Shown one piece after another: positions 12,888 through 13,002 of a stretch of 13,002 bases of DNA. The notes under the pieces are model-generated. The model worked only from the letters and a program-made list of their open reading frames with translations. It had not been told where the DNA came from and searched no databases. A program made the position numbers and the translations under genes. The stretch comes from REEB470 sp032117095 (GTDB lineage: Bacteria > Bacillota > Bacilli > Paenibacillales > YIM-B00363), in contig JAULZZ010000040.1 in assembly GCA_032117095.1 (NCBI GenBank), positions 1 to 13,002 on the forward strand, in the 5' to 3' direction. How positions within the stretch are numbered: position 1 is the stretch's first letter; each line of letters begins with the position of its first letter.

Positions 12888-13002
12888 CAAGTTCTAGCAG
12901 TGTTAAGAGGCGATAACATCTTCGGAATCGCAGTAATCTGCTTGCTTTTCGAGAATAATGCGTGTAACGGATAAATGGCGTGTTCGAGAAAACCATTGAA
13001 AA

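Larger units (their letters stand above)
12584..13002. other. Palindrome-rich right flank without a recognisable large gene
   Basis: Apart from the cre-like site and the small ORF, this stretch holds several inverted repeats: CTGTATcATACAG (12634-12646); AAAAATGTA (12620-12628) with TACATTTTT (12680-12688); GCATGGGTgACCCATGC (12753-12769); and TAAACAT with ATGTTTA near 12844-12872. Bases 12888-13002 contain only weak stems (for example GCGAT with ATCGC around 12912-12935) and no ribosome binding site with a sustained frame. A plus-strand gene may start beyond the window. Confidence 0.45.

Noticed and set aside
1..13002. CRISPR array, tRNA, rRNA, tmRNA, RNase P or SRP RNA
   Set aside because: I looked for repeated spacer-repeat units and conserved RNA cores on both strands and saw none.

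Overview
This window is a chromosomal segment of an aerobic, menaquinone-using Gram-positive bacterium of the Bacillales type. An Alicyclobacillaceae-like relative is my best guess. The reasons are the hpf-secA-prfB order, the prfB frameshift, a long-form HPF, a small CspB-like protein, a Bacillus-type CtaA with two cysteine pairs, a YuzB-like protein and strong AGGAGG-type ribosome binding sites. An MqnE (futalosine-pathway) enzyme, rather than the classical men genes, argues against Bacillus itself. Genus assignment is inference.

Layout. (1) Bases 1-1092 are accessory: a decayed IS256-family transposase (minus) with one recognisable end, abutting an AT-rich ORF of unknown function that looks 5'-truncated by the insertion. 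(2) A bidirectional terminator near 1135-1159 separates this from the minus-strand block hpf (4884-5435), secA (2334-4838) and prfB (1173-2295), for ribosome hibernation, protein export and translation termination. prfB carries the classical programmed +1 frameshift. (3) A cold-shock gene (5577-5771, minus) has its own terminator, a good promoter and a leader of about 160 nt. About 480 nt of non-coding DNA follows, with one orphan plus-strand promoter. (4) An iron-sulfur and quinone neighbourhood follows: an A-type Fe-S carrier (minus) divergent from mqnE (plus), then a YuzB-like protein (minus) divergent from a NifU C-terminal-like scaffold (plus). (5) A tight minus-strand operon ctaA - ubiD-type decarboxylase - SDR runs from 12236 down to 8684. 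(6) The last 750 bases have no convincing large gene but are rich in inverted repeats, promoter-like boxes and a possible structured RNA.

Functionally, regions 4 and 5 converge on the respiratory chain: menaquinone (MqnE, UbiD-type decarboxylase), haem A for the terminal oxidase (CtaA), and Fe-S supply (HesB/IscA type, NifU type), which the radical-SAM enzyme MqnE itself needs.

The most interesting unexplained signal is a 15-base box, GGTTTATAGCGGTGT. It sits inside the Fe-S carrier promoter and just upstream of ctaA, and a near-identical copy faces away from ctaA. The two ctaA-side copies form a symmetric 101-bp inverted element centred on an A/T-tract hairpin. Next to it, a TATAAT box preceded by a perfect GAGGGACCCTC palindrome leads into RNA that can fold into several stems.
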